DNA from: JBBRVW01 sp038246545
GTDB taxonomy: Bacteria > Actinomycetota > Actinomycetes > JACCUZ01
Assembly: GCA_038246545.1 (NCBI GenBank)
Contig: JBBRVW010000060.1
Location: forward strand, 1 to 13,695
DNA length: 13,695 nt
Direction: 5' to 3'
In this document: one piece after another, positions 7,601-13,653 of the stretch
How positions within the stretch are numbered: position 1 is the stretch's first letter
Layout: the number at the start of each line of letters is the position of its first letter
Notes under the pieces: model-generated
The model's database searches: none
Seen by the model: the letters and a program-made list of their open reading frames with translations, nothing else
What the model was told of the DNA's origin: nothing
Translations under genes and position numbers: made by a program

Positions 7601-7769
7601 TGTCGAGGGCGAGCGGAGCGACGGCTCGCTGCGTCATGGAAGCGCTGGACCCGTCGGTGAAGAAGAGGACCGCGGTGAAGAGTGCGACGCCGAGGGTCAC
7701 CCCGACGAGGGAGGTGAACGTCCGACGGGGATTTCGGAGCAGCTCGCGTCGGGCGTAGCTAGCCAGCAT
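4653..7769 (-). CDS. Large ABC transporter permease with two FtsX-like halves and a DUF11-like extracytoplasmic domain
   Basis: The 1038-residue protein has about ten membrane segments. Half one has TM1 (20-37), a long outer region (38-423) and three helices (about 424-450, 476-503, 510-532). Two linker helices follow (563-583, 598-620). Half two has a helix (656-677), an outer region (678-914) and three helices (915-935, 955-982, 998-1022). This is the MacB/FtsX layout duplicated in one chain, known from mechanotransmitting ABC systems that act on periplasmic or envelope substrates. Residues 75-180 look like a DUF11 domain (ARVTLTLRNAGAVPANEVVV, then LGTVAPGRTVRFEYEARAT). The ATG at 7769 is preferred because GAGG lies nine bases upstream; an ATG at 7784 adds five residues. 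Either start overlaps the upstream ATPase gene, implying coupled translation. Confidence 0.9.
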   Translation of the reverse strand: MLASYARRELLRNPRRTFTSLVGVTLGVALFTAVLFFTDGSSASMTQRAVAPLALDMQRVVAGSQGADLRLASAIAPGGALAAGETARVTLTLRNAGAVPANEVVVNDSPPAPLTYVMGSTTRDGRPLADVGGKIPLAQGLAQTGLNLGTVAPGRTVRFEYEARATQAVPATGRLRLGATVSTRENVVPARANQPAQLGISPLRARIARIPGVAAADTLGFVDLPPGSLSAGGAPLDGPVRVFAFDRRYQQHYPSVRLVDGGFARGSSLLSVEAARALGARVGGRVALAVPGLRTPLALPVSGLADLSRAKPLFYSRQGTKLEDFLYVPSSVVVDPRTFRRSILPAFRAATTARGAALKSRPVQEIDVLVDRARLVADPATALGQSRQIARAVRRLSPGQDYLIDNLSNTLAVASEDGAVAKRMFLFLGLPGALLAAILTAYAGGVLAAAARREQANLRIRGADGRHLMRLLAYRTVAIAGAGSVLGTAMGLVSALLVLGPAALFEASSVQLVGSAALGVTAGLVATGLALYVPGRRSLRREISQDRGEMSLAPAPAWQRLHLDLPVIVVALVVELVALRLGAFDSLPGSVYLGRAVSLPAYLMLGPVLAWVAGALLVARGMRALLARLPLPTAPRFGSPVSGILRRSLRRRSWTSAAGIVTVGLVVAFGANLAIFGATYDAAKAADARHVLGADLRVTPSVQSTQPHSAEFASQLQVPGVSSVTSVVFGLENSVLTGPYNQDREDLAAIDPRSFRRTSSLPDSSFVAATAAEAMSALNRERRGLLVNETTADDLQVDTGDTVEVLFARGTKHQSLVSLHVVALFTTLPGFPQGVDLVANLGYYQESVGTTDVDFFLADTDRHDAAGHLAAAQALQSGPGARDALTVDTTETALDKDQSSLTALNVAGLLQLDSVYTLLLAAAGIAIFVFGLLLARRREYVTLSALGMRGHEIQTLVLVESALVTVGACIAGLLVGTGMAALLVHVLRPLFILDPGMVLPVARLAILAGLAVGAALLSAVAASEVLRRLRPTELLREG

Positions 7770-8457
7770 GCGCGCTCGCCTCATCCGTCACCAGCGCGCC
7801 GTCCCGCAGCGCCGCGACGCTGTCCATCCGCATCGCCACGTCAGGGTCGTGCGTGACCACGACCAAGGCGGCATCCACGTCGCGGGTGATCATCAGCAGC
7901 AGGTCGATGACGGCAGCGGAGTTGGCCGCGTCCAGGGCCCCGGTGGGCTCGTCTGCGAGCACGACCGTCGGCGCCTTGACGATCGCCCGCGCCACCGCGA
8001 CGCGCTGGCGCTGCCCGCCGGAGAGCTGGTCGGGGAGCTTGTCCAGATGTGCGGCCAGTCCCAGCCGGTCGAGGATGTCGCGACATCGGTCGGACTCGTT
8101 GTCAGGGTCGGCCAGGGCGAGGCCGAGCGCGACGTTCTCCAGCACCGTGAGGAAGGGCAGGAGGTTGTCGGCCTGGAACACCAGGCCCAGGTGGTGCCTG
8201 CGGAGGTCAGCGAGCTCGGTCGCACCCATGTCGCTGATCTGCCGGTCTCCCACGAGCACCCGCCCCCGGGTTGGCCGGTCGAGACCGCCCATCACCGCCA
8301 GCAGAGTCGACTTGCCACAGCCACTGGGACCGGTGACGGCGACACTGCCCCCGGCCGGGACCGCCAGCGACACGTCGGTGAGGACGTCGACCGTCCCGCC
8401 GGGCACGTCGTAACGCATCGACACCGACTCGACGCTGACCGCTGCAACTGTGGTCAT
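7759..8457 (-). CDS. ABC transporter ATP-binding protein (MacB/LolD-like), second subunit
   Basis: The 232-residue protein has a full set of ATPase motifs: Walker A GPSGCGKST (43-51), Q-loop Q95, signature LSGGQRQRV (145-153), Walker B VVLADEPTGALD (165-176) and H-loop H203. The sequence around FQADNLLPFLTVLENV is typical of MacB/LolD-type ATPases that pair with FtsX-like permeases. The ATG at 8457 overlaps the TGA of the upstream ATPase gene (ATGA), and its own stop lies inside the permease reading frame. A longer open frame upstream of this ATG is only a shadow of the other ATPase gene. With the neighbouring ATPase it probably forms a heterodimer on the single permease chain. All catalytic residues are present. 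Confidence 0.93.
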   Translation of the reverse strand: MTTVAAVSVESVSMRYDVPGGTVDVLTDVSLAVPAGGSVAVTGPSGCGKSTLLAVMGGLDRPTRGRVLVGDRQISDMGATELADLRRHHLGLVFQADNLLPFLTVLENVALGLALADPDNESDRCRDILDRLGLAAHLDKLPDQLSGGQRQRVAVARAIVKAPTVVLADEPTGALDAANSAAVIDLLLMITRDVDAALVVVTHDPDVAMRMDSVAALRDGALVTDEASAHAG

Positions 8458-9137
8458 GCCGCGGTCACCCGGCCGTCCCGCAGCTGCAGCCGGCGCTGGG
8501 CGCGTGATGCGAGCGCCGCGCTGTGCGTGACATAGAGCACCGTCAGCCCCTGGGACTGCCACGCCCCGAAGATGACGTCCATGACGTCTGCGGCCGTCGA
8601 CTCGTCGAGCTCCCCGGCGACCTCGTCGGCCAGCAGCACGTCCGGTTCGTTGGCCATCGCGACCGCCAGTGAGACCCGCTGGGCCTCGCCGCCGGAAAGC
8701 CGGCGGGACTGGTGGTCGAGCCGCCGATCCAGACCCAGCCCGCCGAGGAGCTCCGTCGCCCGGGCCGTCGCGTGACGGCCGCCCGCGAGCTCGATCGCCA
8801 GCTCGACGTTCTCCCGTGCGGTGAGGAACGGGATGAGATTGCCGCTCTGCAGCACGATGCCGATCCGGCGAGCCCTGAGCCGGGCCCGTGCCGACTCGTC
8901 GAGGCCGGCCAGATCCTGTCCGTCCACGACGACTCGCCCGGCGTCGGGAACCATCAGGCCCGCCATCAGCGAGATCAGGGTGGACTTCCCGCTGCCCGAG
9001 ACGCCGATGAGGCTGGTGGTCTCTCCCCGCGCCAAGGTCAGCTGCGCCCGGCGTAGCACCGTCGTCCGGGACTCCCCCACGCCGTAGCTCTTGGTCGCGC
9101 CGTCGACGTGCACCAGCGACGCCGAGTCGAGCGTCAC
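8454..9137 (-). CDS. ABC transporter ATP-binding protein (MacB/LolD-like), first subunit
   Basis: The 227-residue ATPase has Walker A GVSGSGKST (45-53), Q-loop Q97, signature RLSGGEAQRV (146-155), Walker B VLLADE (167-172) and H-loop H205. After the catalytic glutamate the usual DEPTGELD reads DEVAGELD, a change at two normally conserved positions; the D-loop (ELD) is kept. The start is GTG, whose GTGA overlaps the stop of the lipoprotein gene, and its stop overlaps the next ATPase start. It clearly differs in sequence from the second ATPase, so the pair is not a recent duplication. It probably forms one half of an asymmetric ATPase dimer. Confidence 0.92.
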   Translation of the reverse strand: MTLDSASLVHVDGATKSYGVGESRTTVLRRAQLTLARGETTSLIGVSGSGKSTLISLMAGLMVPDAGRVVVDGQDLAGLDESARARLRARRIGIVLQSGNLIPFLTARENVELAIELAGGRHATARATELLGGLGLDRRLDHQSRRLSGGEAQRVSLAVAMANEPDVLLADEVAGELDESTAADVMDVIFGAWQSQGLTVLYVTHSAALASRAQRRLQLRDGRVTAA

Positions 9138-10102
9138 AGCGCCGCAGCCCGGGCGGATCCGCCGAAGACCTTGGGCTCCTGCGAACCCGCGCTCTTGTCC
9201 AGCTTGAGCGCCTCGGCGTTCGCCTCGTCCAGCCCCTGTGCACTGAGCACCGTCAGGTTGACCAGCTTCTCCAGGTCACGGTGTTGGCTCGCGGACCGCG
9301 GTGTGTTGAGCACCTGACCGACGCCGGGCGCGTAGTACTTGAACTCGTTGTCCGGAGCTGACGCCTTTCCCTCACGGACAATGAGCACCTCGGTGAAGCA
9401 CTTGAACGGCACACAGGTCCGCTGGCCGGACTTGACGACCTGCGCCACGTCCCCGTCCTCACCCGGCGGCCGGGCGATCGAGAACGGCGGGGTCCCGGTT
9501 CGGGGATCCGCTGGCATCAGGATCCCGGGCTCGCCGCCCTTCACCCCGGCAAGCCAGGCGTCGCGGACCGCGACGAAGCTCCCGCCCTCGTACTCCTCCG
9601 TGTAGGAACCCAGGTACCAGACGTTGCCGTCGCTGTCCTCGGCGAAGTAGTCGAGCGACTCCTGGGTGATCTGTCCCGCGTCGACGTCCTGGTCCAGGAC
9701 GGCGAGGGTCCGCACGCCGTCGATCTCCTTCGAGACACTGGTCACCGTGCTGATCACACGATGCGGCACCCTGCGGTGGCCGACATCAGTGGCGCCCTCC
9801 CGGACCCACTGGGTCCCGGGCTTCAACGGCAGGTACGTGTTGGTGGCGCGGCCGGGAACGCCGAAGGAGGCGGGGTCGAAGCCGGCCTGTTCGGGCGGCG
9901 CCGACTGCGCGGACGGCGCTGCTCCCCCGGATGTCGCCACCGCGGTCGGACTTGTGCCTCCCGCGGCGCCGGCACTGCCGCCAGCACCACTGCCGCCACC
10001 ACCACTCGCGCCGCATCCGGCCACCAGAACGGCCGACGCCAGCGACAGGGCGGCGCCTCGAGCAACGTGCGCACATCGGTCTCGTGTCATGCGGCGCAAC
10101 AT
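9134..10102 (-). CDS. Secreted lipoprotein of unknown family, first gene of the ABC operon
   Basis: The 322-residue protein starts at the ATG at 10102 (AGGA about ten bases upstream; the ATG at 10090 has no ribosome binding site). It has a basic n-region, a hydrophobic core and lipobox VLVAGC, making C30 the lipid anchor. A Gly/Ala/Ser-rich flexible linker (31-65) follows. The folded part (about 74-290) contains TNTYLPLKPGTQWV, LDYFAEDSDGNVWYLGSYTE and EPGILMPADP, and one Cys pair C230/C235. I recognise this pattern from uncharacterised actinobacterial and proteobacterial secreted proteins but can give no function. Its GTGA overlap with the first ATPase gene says it works with the transporter, perhaps as substrate receptor, partner or cargo. 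Confidence 0.85.
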   Translation of the reverse strand: MLRRMTRDRCAHVARGAALSLASAVLVAGCGASGGGGSGAGGSAGAAGGTSPTAVATSGGAAPSAQSAPPEQAGFDPASFGVPGRATNTYLPLKPGTQWVREGATDVGHRRVPHRVISTVTSVSKEIDGVRTLAVLDQDVDAGQITQESLDYFAEDSDGNVWYLGSYTEEYEGGSFVAVRDAWLAGVKGGEPGILMPADPRTGTPPFSIARPPGEDGDVAQVVKSGQRTCVPFKCFTEVLIVREGKASAPDNEFKYYAPGVGQVLNTPRSASQHRDLEKLVNLTVLSAQGLDEANAEALKLDKSAGSQEPKVFGGSARAAAL

Positions 10103-10113
10103 AACTCGGCGAT

Positions 10114-10154
10114 CCTGACGCTAGGTTGAACGTTGTGTTCAGCCTGGCGTCAGG
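10114..10154. promoter_or_regulatory. 41-bp dyad, candidate operator between divergent operons
   Basis: Two 18-base arms, CCTGACGCTAGGTTGAAC (10114-10131) and the inverse of CCTGACGCCAGGCTGAAC (10137-10154), match at 16 of 18 positions around a 5-base spacer GTTGT. The dyad lies in the 105-base gap between the lipoprotein start and the response regulator start, so it can govern both directions. I infer a binding site for the adjacent OmpR-type regulator or another dimeric factor. The stem would also fold strongly in RNA. No clear -35/-10 boxes could be assigned around it. Confidence 0.65.
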
Positions 10155-10207
10155 TTCGTGCTGCCAGAGTGATCCTGGATGAGACACGTGCCCGGACCGT
10201 GGTGGCG

Positions 10208-10876
10208 GTGAAGGTTCTCCTCGTCGAGGACGACGAGCGGATCGCCGCCGCCGTGCGCCGCGGGCTGGTTGCGGAGGGCTTCTCGGTCGACGTCAGCCTC
10301 GACGGCGACGAGGGACTGTGGAAGGCCACCGAGTTCCGCTTCGACCTCGTGATCCTCGACCTGATGCTGCCGGGCCAGAGCGGGGTCGAGATCTGCCGCA
10401 AGCTTCGCGAGCAGGGCGACTGGACCCCGATCCTCGTGCTGACCGCGAAGGAGGGCGAGCTCGCGGAGACCCGGGCCCTCGATGCCGGCGCGGACGACTA
10501 CGTCACCAAGCCGTTCTCCTTCCCGGTGCTGGTGGCCCACGTCCGCGCCCTGCTGCGGCGGTCGGCCGGCAGCCCGGTGCCAGCCGTGAAGGTCGGCGAC
10601 CTGCACCTGGACCCCGCCCAGCACCGGTGCTGGCGCGGTGACACCGAGATCCGCCTCACCGCCAGAGAGTTCTCCGTCCTGGAGTACCTGATCCGCCGGG
10701 CCGGACTCATCGTCGCCAAGTTCGAGCTGCTAGAGGGCGTCTGGGAGTACGACTTCGACGGCGACCCGAACATCGTCGAGGTCTACATCCGCCGGCTCCG
10801 ACGCAAGATCGACGAACCGTTCGGCCGGCACGACATCGAGACGGTGCGCGGTGCGGGCTACCGGCTGGCGACGTGA
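10208..10876 (+). CDS. OmpR/PhoB-family response regulator
   Basis: The 222-residue protein has a receiver domain (1-115) with acidic pair D8/D9, phosphorylation site D51 in LVILDLMLPG, T79 and K101 (VTKPF). A winged-helix output domain (about 122-221) ends in VRGAGYRLAT, as OmpR-type proteins do. The start is GTG at 10208, the codon just before KVLLVEDD; GTG at 10202 is equally possible and both have weak ribosome binding sites. A longer open frame to 10133 would start inside the dyad and adds nothing conserved. The TGA overlaps the GTG of the kinase gene. It is transcribed away from the lipoprotein-ABC operon, its most likely target. Confidence 0.93.
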   Translation: MKVLLVEDDERIAAAVRRGLVAEGFSVDVSLDGDEGLWKATEFRFDLVILDLMLPGQSGVEICRKLREQGDWTPILVLTAKEGELAETRALDAGADDYVTKPFSFPVLVAHVRALLRRSAGSPVPAVKVGDLHLDPAQHRCWRGDTEIRLTAREFSVLEYLIRRAGLIVAKFELLEGVWEYDFDGDPNIVEVYIRRLRRKIDEPFGRHDIETVRGAGYRLAT

Positions 10877-12270
10877 TGACGGACCCGACCACTGATGACC
10901 GGCGGCCTCCGGTGCTGCGCCGGTTCGCCACCATGCGCGCGCGGATCACGCTGATCGCGACAGCCGCCGTCGCGGTCATCCTGCTGGTCAGCGCTTACGG
11001 GCTGGTGACCGCGCAAGGTCGGTTGCTCACCCGCGGCGTCGACGAAGCGCTGCGGCAGCGGGCCGACAACATCGCGCCCGAGATCGTCCGCGGCGGCTTC
11101 GGGACCGAGCTGCCCGGCGAGGGTGACCCCGAGGACTCGTTCCTGCAGGTGATCGACGACCAGGGGCGAGTGGTCGCCGCCACCGCCAACGTGCAGGCCC
11201 TCGACCCAGCTGCCCGACCCGTGCGAACGAGCGGCCGGACAGTGATCGTGACTGTTGAAGGGGTCACCAGGACCAACGGCCAGTACCGCGTGCTGTCCAG
11301 GAACATCGGGGCGGGTCGCACCGTCGTAGTCGGGAAGAACCTGGACGACGTCAACGAGGGCGTCCACATCCTCACGCTGCTCCTGGCCATCACGATCCCC
11401 CTCGTCAGCGCGCTGCTGGCCGGGCTCGTCTGGTGGCTGACCGGCCGCACGCTAGGCAAGGTCGAGTCGATCCGCGCCGACGTGGCCAGCATCCACGGCA
11501 ACCGGCTGGATCGTCGAGTGCCGGTGCCCGACACGCACGACGAGATCTCGCTGCTCGCCCGCACCATGAACGAGATGCTCGATCGCGTCGAGCGAGCCAC
11601 GGAGCGTGAACGCCGCTTCGTCGCCGACGCGTCGCACGAGCTGCGCGGGCCGCTGACCCGCATTCGCTCCGACCTCGAGCTGAGCATCGCCCACCCCGCC
11701 GCCGAGGACACCGCGAGCCTGCACAATGCGCTGCTGTCAGACGCGATCGCCCTTCAGGAACTGGTCGACGACCTGCTCTTTCTCGCCCGGTCGGAGTCGG
11801 GGACTCTCGGCCCGCGTGCCGAGACGATAGACCTCGAGGACCTCGTCCTCGTCGAGGCGCGCGCCCTTCGCGATCGGGGAACTGTGTTGGTCGACACCAG
11901 CGCGGTCTCCGCAGCCCGGACGGTCGGTGACCCGAGGCAGCTGACCCGCGCGATCCGCAACCTGGCCACCAACGCCGAGCGCCACGCCCGCACCACCGTG
12001 TCCTTCGCGTCACGCGAGCGGGCCGGGGTCAGCGAGGTGGTGGTGAGCGACGACGGCCCGGGTATCGCTCCCGAGAACAGGGCGGTCGCCTTCGAACGGT
12101 TCGCGCGGCTCGACGAGGCACGCAGCCGTGATGCCGGTGGCACCGGCCTCGGCCTGGCGATCGTGGCCGACATCGTCGACCGCCACGGCGGTGCCGTCAC
12201 CGTGACCTCCCGGGACGGCGACAACTCGGGTGGCACCCGATTCGTGTTGAGCTTCGTCACCGCTCTCTAG
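10873..12270 (+). CDS. Membrane sensor histidine kinase with HAMP domain
   Basis: The 465-residue kinase has TM1 (about 25-46), an extracytoplasmic sensor region (47-164, no family recognised), TM2 (165-189) and HAMP (190-242). Its HisKA H-box is FVADASHELRGPLTRI with H255, and its HATPase domain has N-box N367, G1 DDGPGIA (D394) and G2 GTGLGLA (424-430). In the H-box the common T after HELR is G. It overlaps the regulator by GTGA; the ATG at 10876 is an alternative start one codon later. With the regulator it forms a complete two-component pair. The sensor region has no cysteines and is short, so the signal could come from a partner protein, possibly the lipoprotein or permease encoded divergently. 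Confidence 0.93.
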   Translation: MMTDPTTDDRRPPVLRRFATMRARITLIATAAVAVILLVSAYGLVTAQGRLLTRGVDEALRQRADNIAPEIVRGGFGTELPGEGDPEDSFLQVIDDQGRVVAATANVQALDPAARPVRTSGRTVIVTVEGVTRTNGQYRVLSRNIGAGRTVVVGKNLDDVNEGVHILTLLLAITIPLVSALLAGLVWWLTGRTLGKVESIRADVASIHGNRLDRRVPVPDTHDEISLLARTMNEMLDRVERATERERRFVADASHELRGPLTRIRSDLELSIAHPAAEDTASLHNALLSDAIALQELVDDLLFLARSESGTLGPRAETIDLEDLVLVEARALRDRGTVLVDTSAVSAARTVGDPRQLTRAIRNLATNAERHARTTVSFASRERAGVSEVVVSDDGPGIAPENRAVAFERFARLDEARSRDAGGTGLGLAIVADIVDRHGGAVTVTSRDGDNSGGTRFVLSFVTAL

Positions 12271-12310
12271 CTGACAATCGGCAGCGTTGGTGCGTCGCGT
12301 GGGCGCGCGG

Positions 12311-12460
12311 TCAGCGGTAGTTCCTCCGGGTGCTGGAGCCGACGACCTGCTCGGTCTCGGTGGAGGTGGGCTGACGGCCGCGGAGCCGGCCGAGGAAGGC
12401 CGGACGGTGTTCCTCGACGACCGTCTCGGTGATCGGGGTTTGGGTGAAGGTCTTCCTCAA
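12311..12460 (-). pseudogene. C-terminal fragment of an unknown protein
   Basis: The minus strand ends a frame with ITETVVEEHRPAFLGRLRGR and stops at 12311. Codons in this part are almost all G or C at the third position, like genuine genes of this window. The frame loses that property upstream of about 12460. I do not recognise the protein. It converges on the kinase gene. It could be the stump of a gene broken by the same event that brought in the neighbouring plus-strand fragment. Confidence 0.3.
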
Positions 12461-12626
12461 CTGCCTCGACCGTTCGTTCGTTGGGCGCGAGCGCGCCTTC
12501 GACGAGCCGTTCCACGCCCTCGAACGCGCCATGGACACCGACCCGAGCGCCGCTGCCGGGATCCTCGGCTCCATCACCACCCTGCCCGCCAAGAGTCCCT
12601 TCGCCCATCTCACCTCGAGGAGACGG
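12429..12626 (+). pseudogene. Unknown coding-like fragment in frame with the MBL gene
   Basis: The plus strand frame just before the MBL hydrolase start encodes a stretch including RAFDEPFHALERAMDTDPSA and LPAKSPFAHLTS with GC-rich third positions. It opens at about 12375, after a stop, and runs without interruption into the MBL reading frame. It may be the end of a deleted upstream gene or an N-terminal extension of the MBL protein. The strong ribosome binding site at 12617-12622 favours the first. No family is recognised. Confidence 0.3.
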
Positions 12627-13354
12627 ATGCAACTACGCTGGCTCGGACACTCCACCGTCGTCCTCGACCTCGGCGGTGCACGCCTGCTCACCGATCCCCT
12701 GCTGACTCCTCACGTCGGACTTCTGCGCCGTCGTGGTCCGGCTCTGGACCCGGAGTCGTGGCGGGGGACCTCGGCAGTGCTTCGCTCCCACCTGCACCAC
12801 GATCACGCCCATGTCCGCTCCCTCCGGCGGGTAGGAGGGGTGCCGGTGGCGACCGGAGGCTCCAACGTCAGGTGGCTACGGCGGCACGGATGGACACCAG
12901 CGGTGCCATCGATGGCGACTCGTGGTTCACGATCCCTCCGACAGGCGCGGGCGGACGCGTGCAGGTCCGTTTGACCTCAGCAGTCCACGACAGCCGTTGG
13001 ATGCCGCACCGGCCGAACGCCGCCCACGGCCCCCTCGTGTCGTCGGAGGACGGCGTCGTGTGGGTTGCCGGGGACACCGGGCTGTTCGACGGGATGGCCG
13101 AGGTGCGGCTGGCTGCGGGGCCGGTAGACGTCGCTGTCGTGCCGGTCGGTGGATGGGGACCCCGGCTCTCCGCCGGTCACCTCGAGCCGGACCAGGCCGC
13201 CCAGGCGTGCGCCCTGGTCGGTGCCCGGTTCGCCGTCCGCGTCCGCTGGGGGACGTTTCACTTGCCCGGCGGCCGCGACGTACCTCCCGGTTGGCTGGAC
13301 CGCGCGGGCGAGACGTTCTCCGTCGCCCCCCCCGGTGCCGGCCGATTGTGCTGA
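12627..13354 (+). pseudogene. MBL-fold (UlaG-like) metallo-hydrolase, frameshifted
   Basis: The ATG at 12627 follows GAGGAG (12617-12622). The first frame gives MQLRWLGHSTVVLDLGGARL and the metal site HLHHDH (H55, H57, D59, H60), then VRWLRRHGWTPAV up to about 12905. From about 12908 the family continues in another frame (DGDSWF, then AVHDSRW, WVAGDTGLF, VAVVPVGGWGP, GHLEPDQAAQACALV), ending at the TGA at 13352-13354. One missing base near 12903-12912 explains the break. In the last metal motif the usual HWGT reads RWGT, so a ligand is lost as well. With both defects it is probably inactive, though a sequencing error at the shift cannot be excluded. A run of eight C lies near the end (13326-13333). 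Confidence 0.75.
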
Positions 13355-13493
13355 CACCCGGTCAGGCTTGGATCCCCGCCGACGGTGAGATCGGCTGGCC
13401 CGAGGGCAACAAGCGAGCCCGAAAGGGGCGAGGTGCCGGCTGGATCGGCTCCAGTCGAGGCGCTCATCACCGCGGGTGGATCTGCCGGCAAGC

Positions 13494-13525
13494 CTGCGGT
13501 CATTCTGCGGTCACAATTTGCAGAA
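13494..13525. repeat. Short direct and inverted repeats upstream of the intron-side hairpin
   Basis: CTGCGGTCA occurs twice, at 13494-13502 and 13505-13513, in an 11-base period. TTCTGC (13503-13508) can pair with GCAGAA (13520-13525). Nothing else was found in 13355-13493. The meaning is unknown; it could be a protein site or a scar of an insertion. Confidence 0.3.
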
Positions 13526-13555
13526 AGCATGACCACCAAGATCGGTGATCATGCC
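13520..13555 (-). terminator. Hairpin with T-tract, minus-strand terminator candidate
   Basis: On the minus strand GCATGATCACC (13554-13544) pairs with GGTGGTCATGC (13537-13527) around a six-base loop, with one G-U pair. It is followed by TTTCTGC. The wobble pair and T-tract make sense only for minus-strand transcripts. It lies just a few bases beyond the predicted 3' end of the group II intron, so it would stop transcripts that leave the intron. Confidence 0.5.
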
Positions 13556-13561
13556 TCTGGC

Positions 13562-13632
13562 GAGTAGCCGGGGGGAATCTCACCCCCCGGCTCTCTCAGA
13601 ACCGTGCGTGAACCTCTCGACTCACACGGCTC
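13562..13632 (-). ncRNA. Group II intron domains V and VI
   Basis: Domain V (13632-13599, minus strand) is exactly 34 bases. It starts GAGCCGTGTGAG, carrying the catalytic AGC triad, has a GAGA tetraloop closed by the GTGAGTC/GGTTCAC helix, and ends in CGCACGGTTC. Domain VI follows. AGCCGGGGGG (13592-13583) pairs with CCCCCCGGCT (13575-13566) over a seven-base loop. Beneath this, GAG pairs with CTC (13564-13562), leaving an unpaired A at 13565, the expected branch point. All key features look intact, so splicing is plausible. Confidence 0.88.
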
Positions 13633-13653
13633 CCATCACCCAGTCGTCTACGG

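Noticed and set aside
8458..9243. Upstream extension of the second ATPase frame, making a 494-residue fusion
   Set aside because: The extension is an out-of-frame reading of the first ATPase gene and has no motifs. The ATGA overlap at 8454-8457 gives the natural start.
10133..10207. Longer start for the response regulator
   Set aside because: It would begin inside the 41-bp dyad and add 25 unconserved residues before KVLLVEDD.
12287..12904. Upstream half of the 355-codon plus-strand frame
   Set aside because: Before about 12905 this frame is Arg/Pro-rich nonsense. Only its second half matches the MBL family, so it is not one gene.
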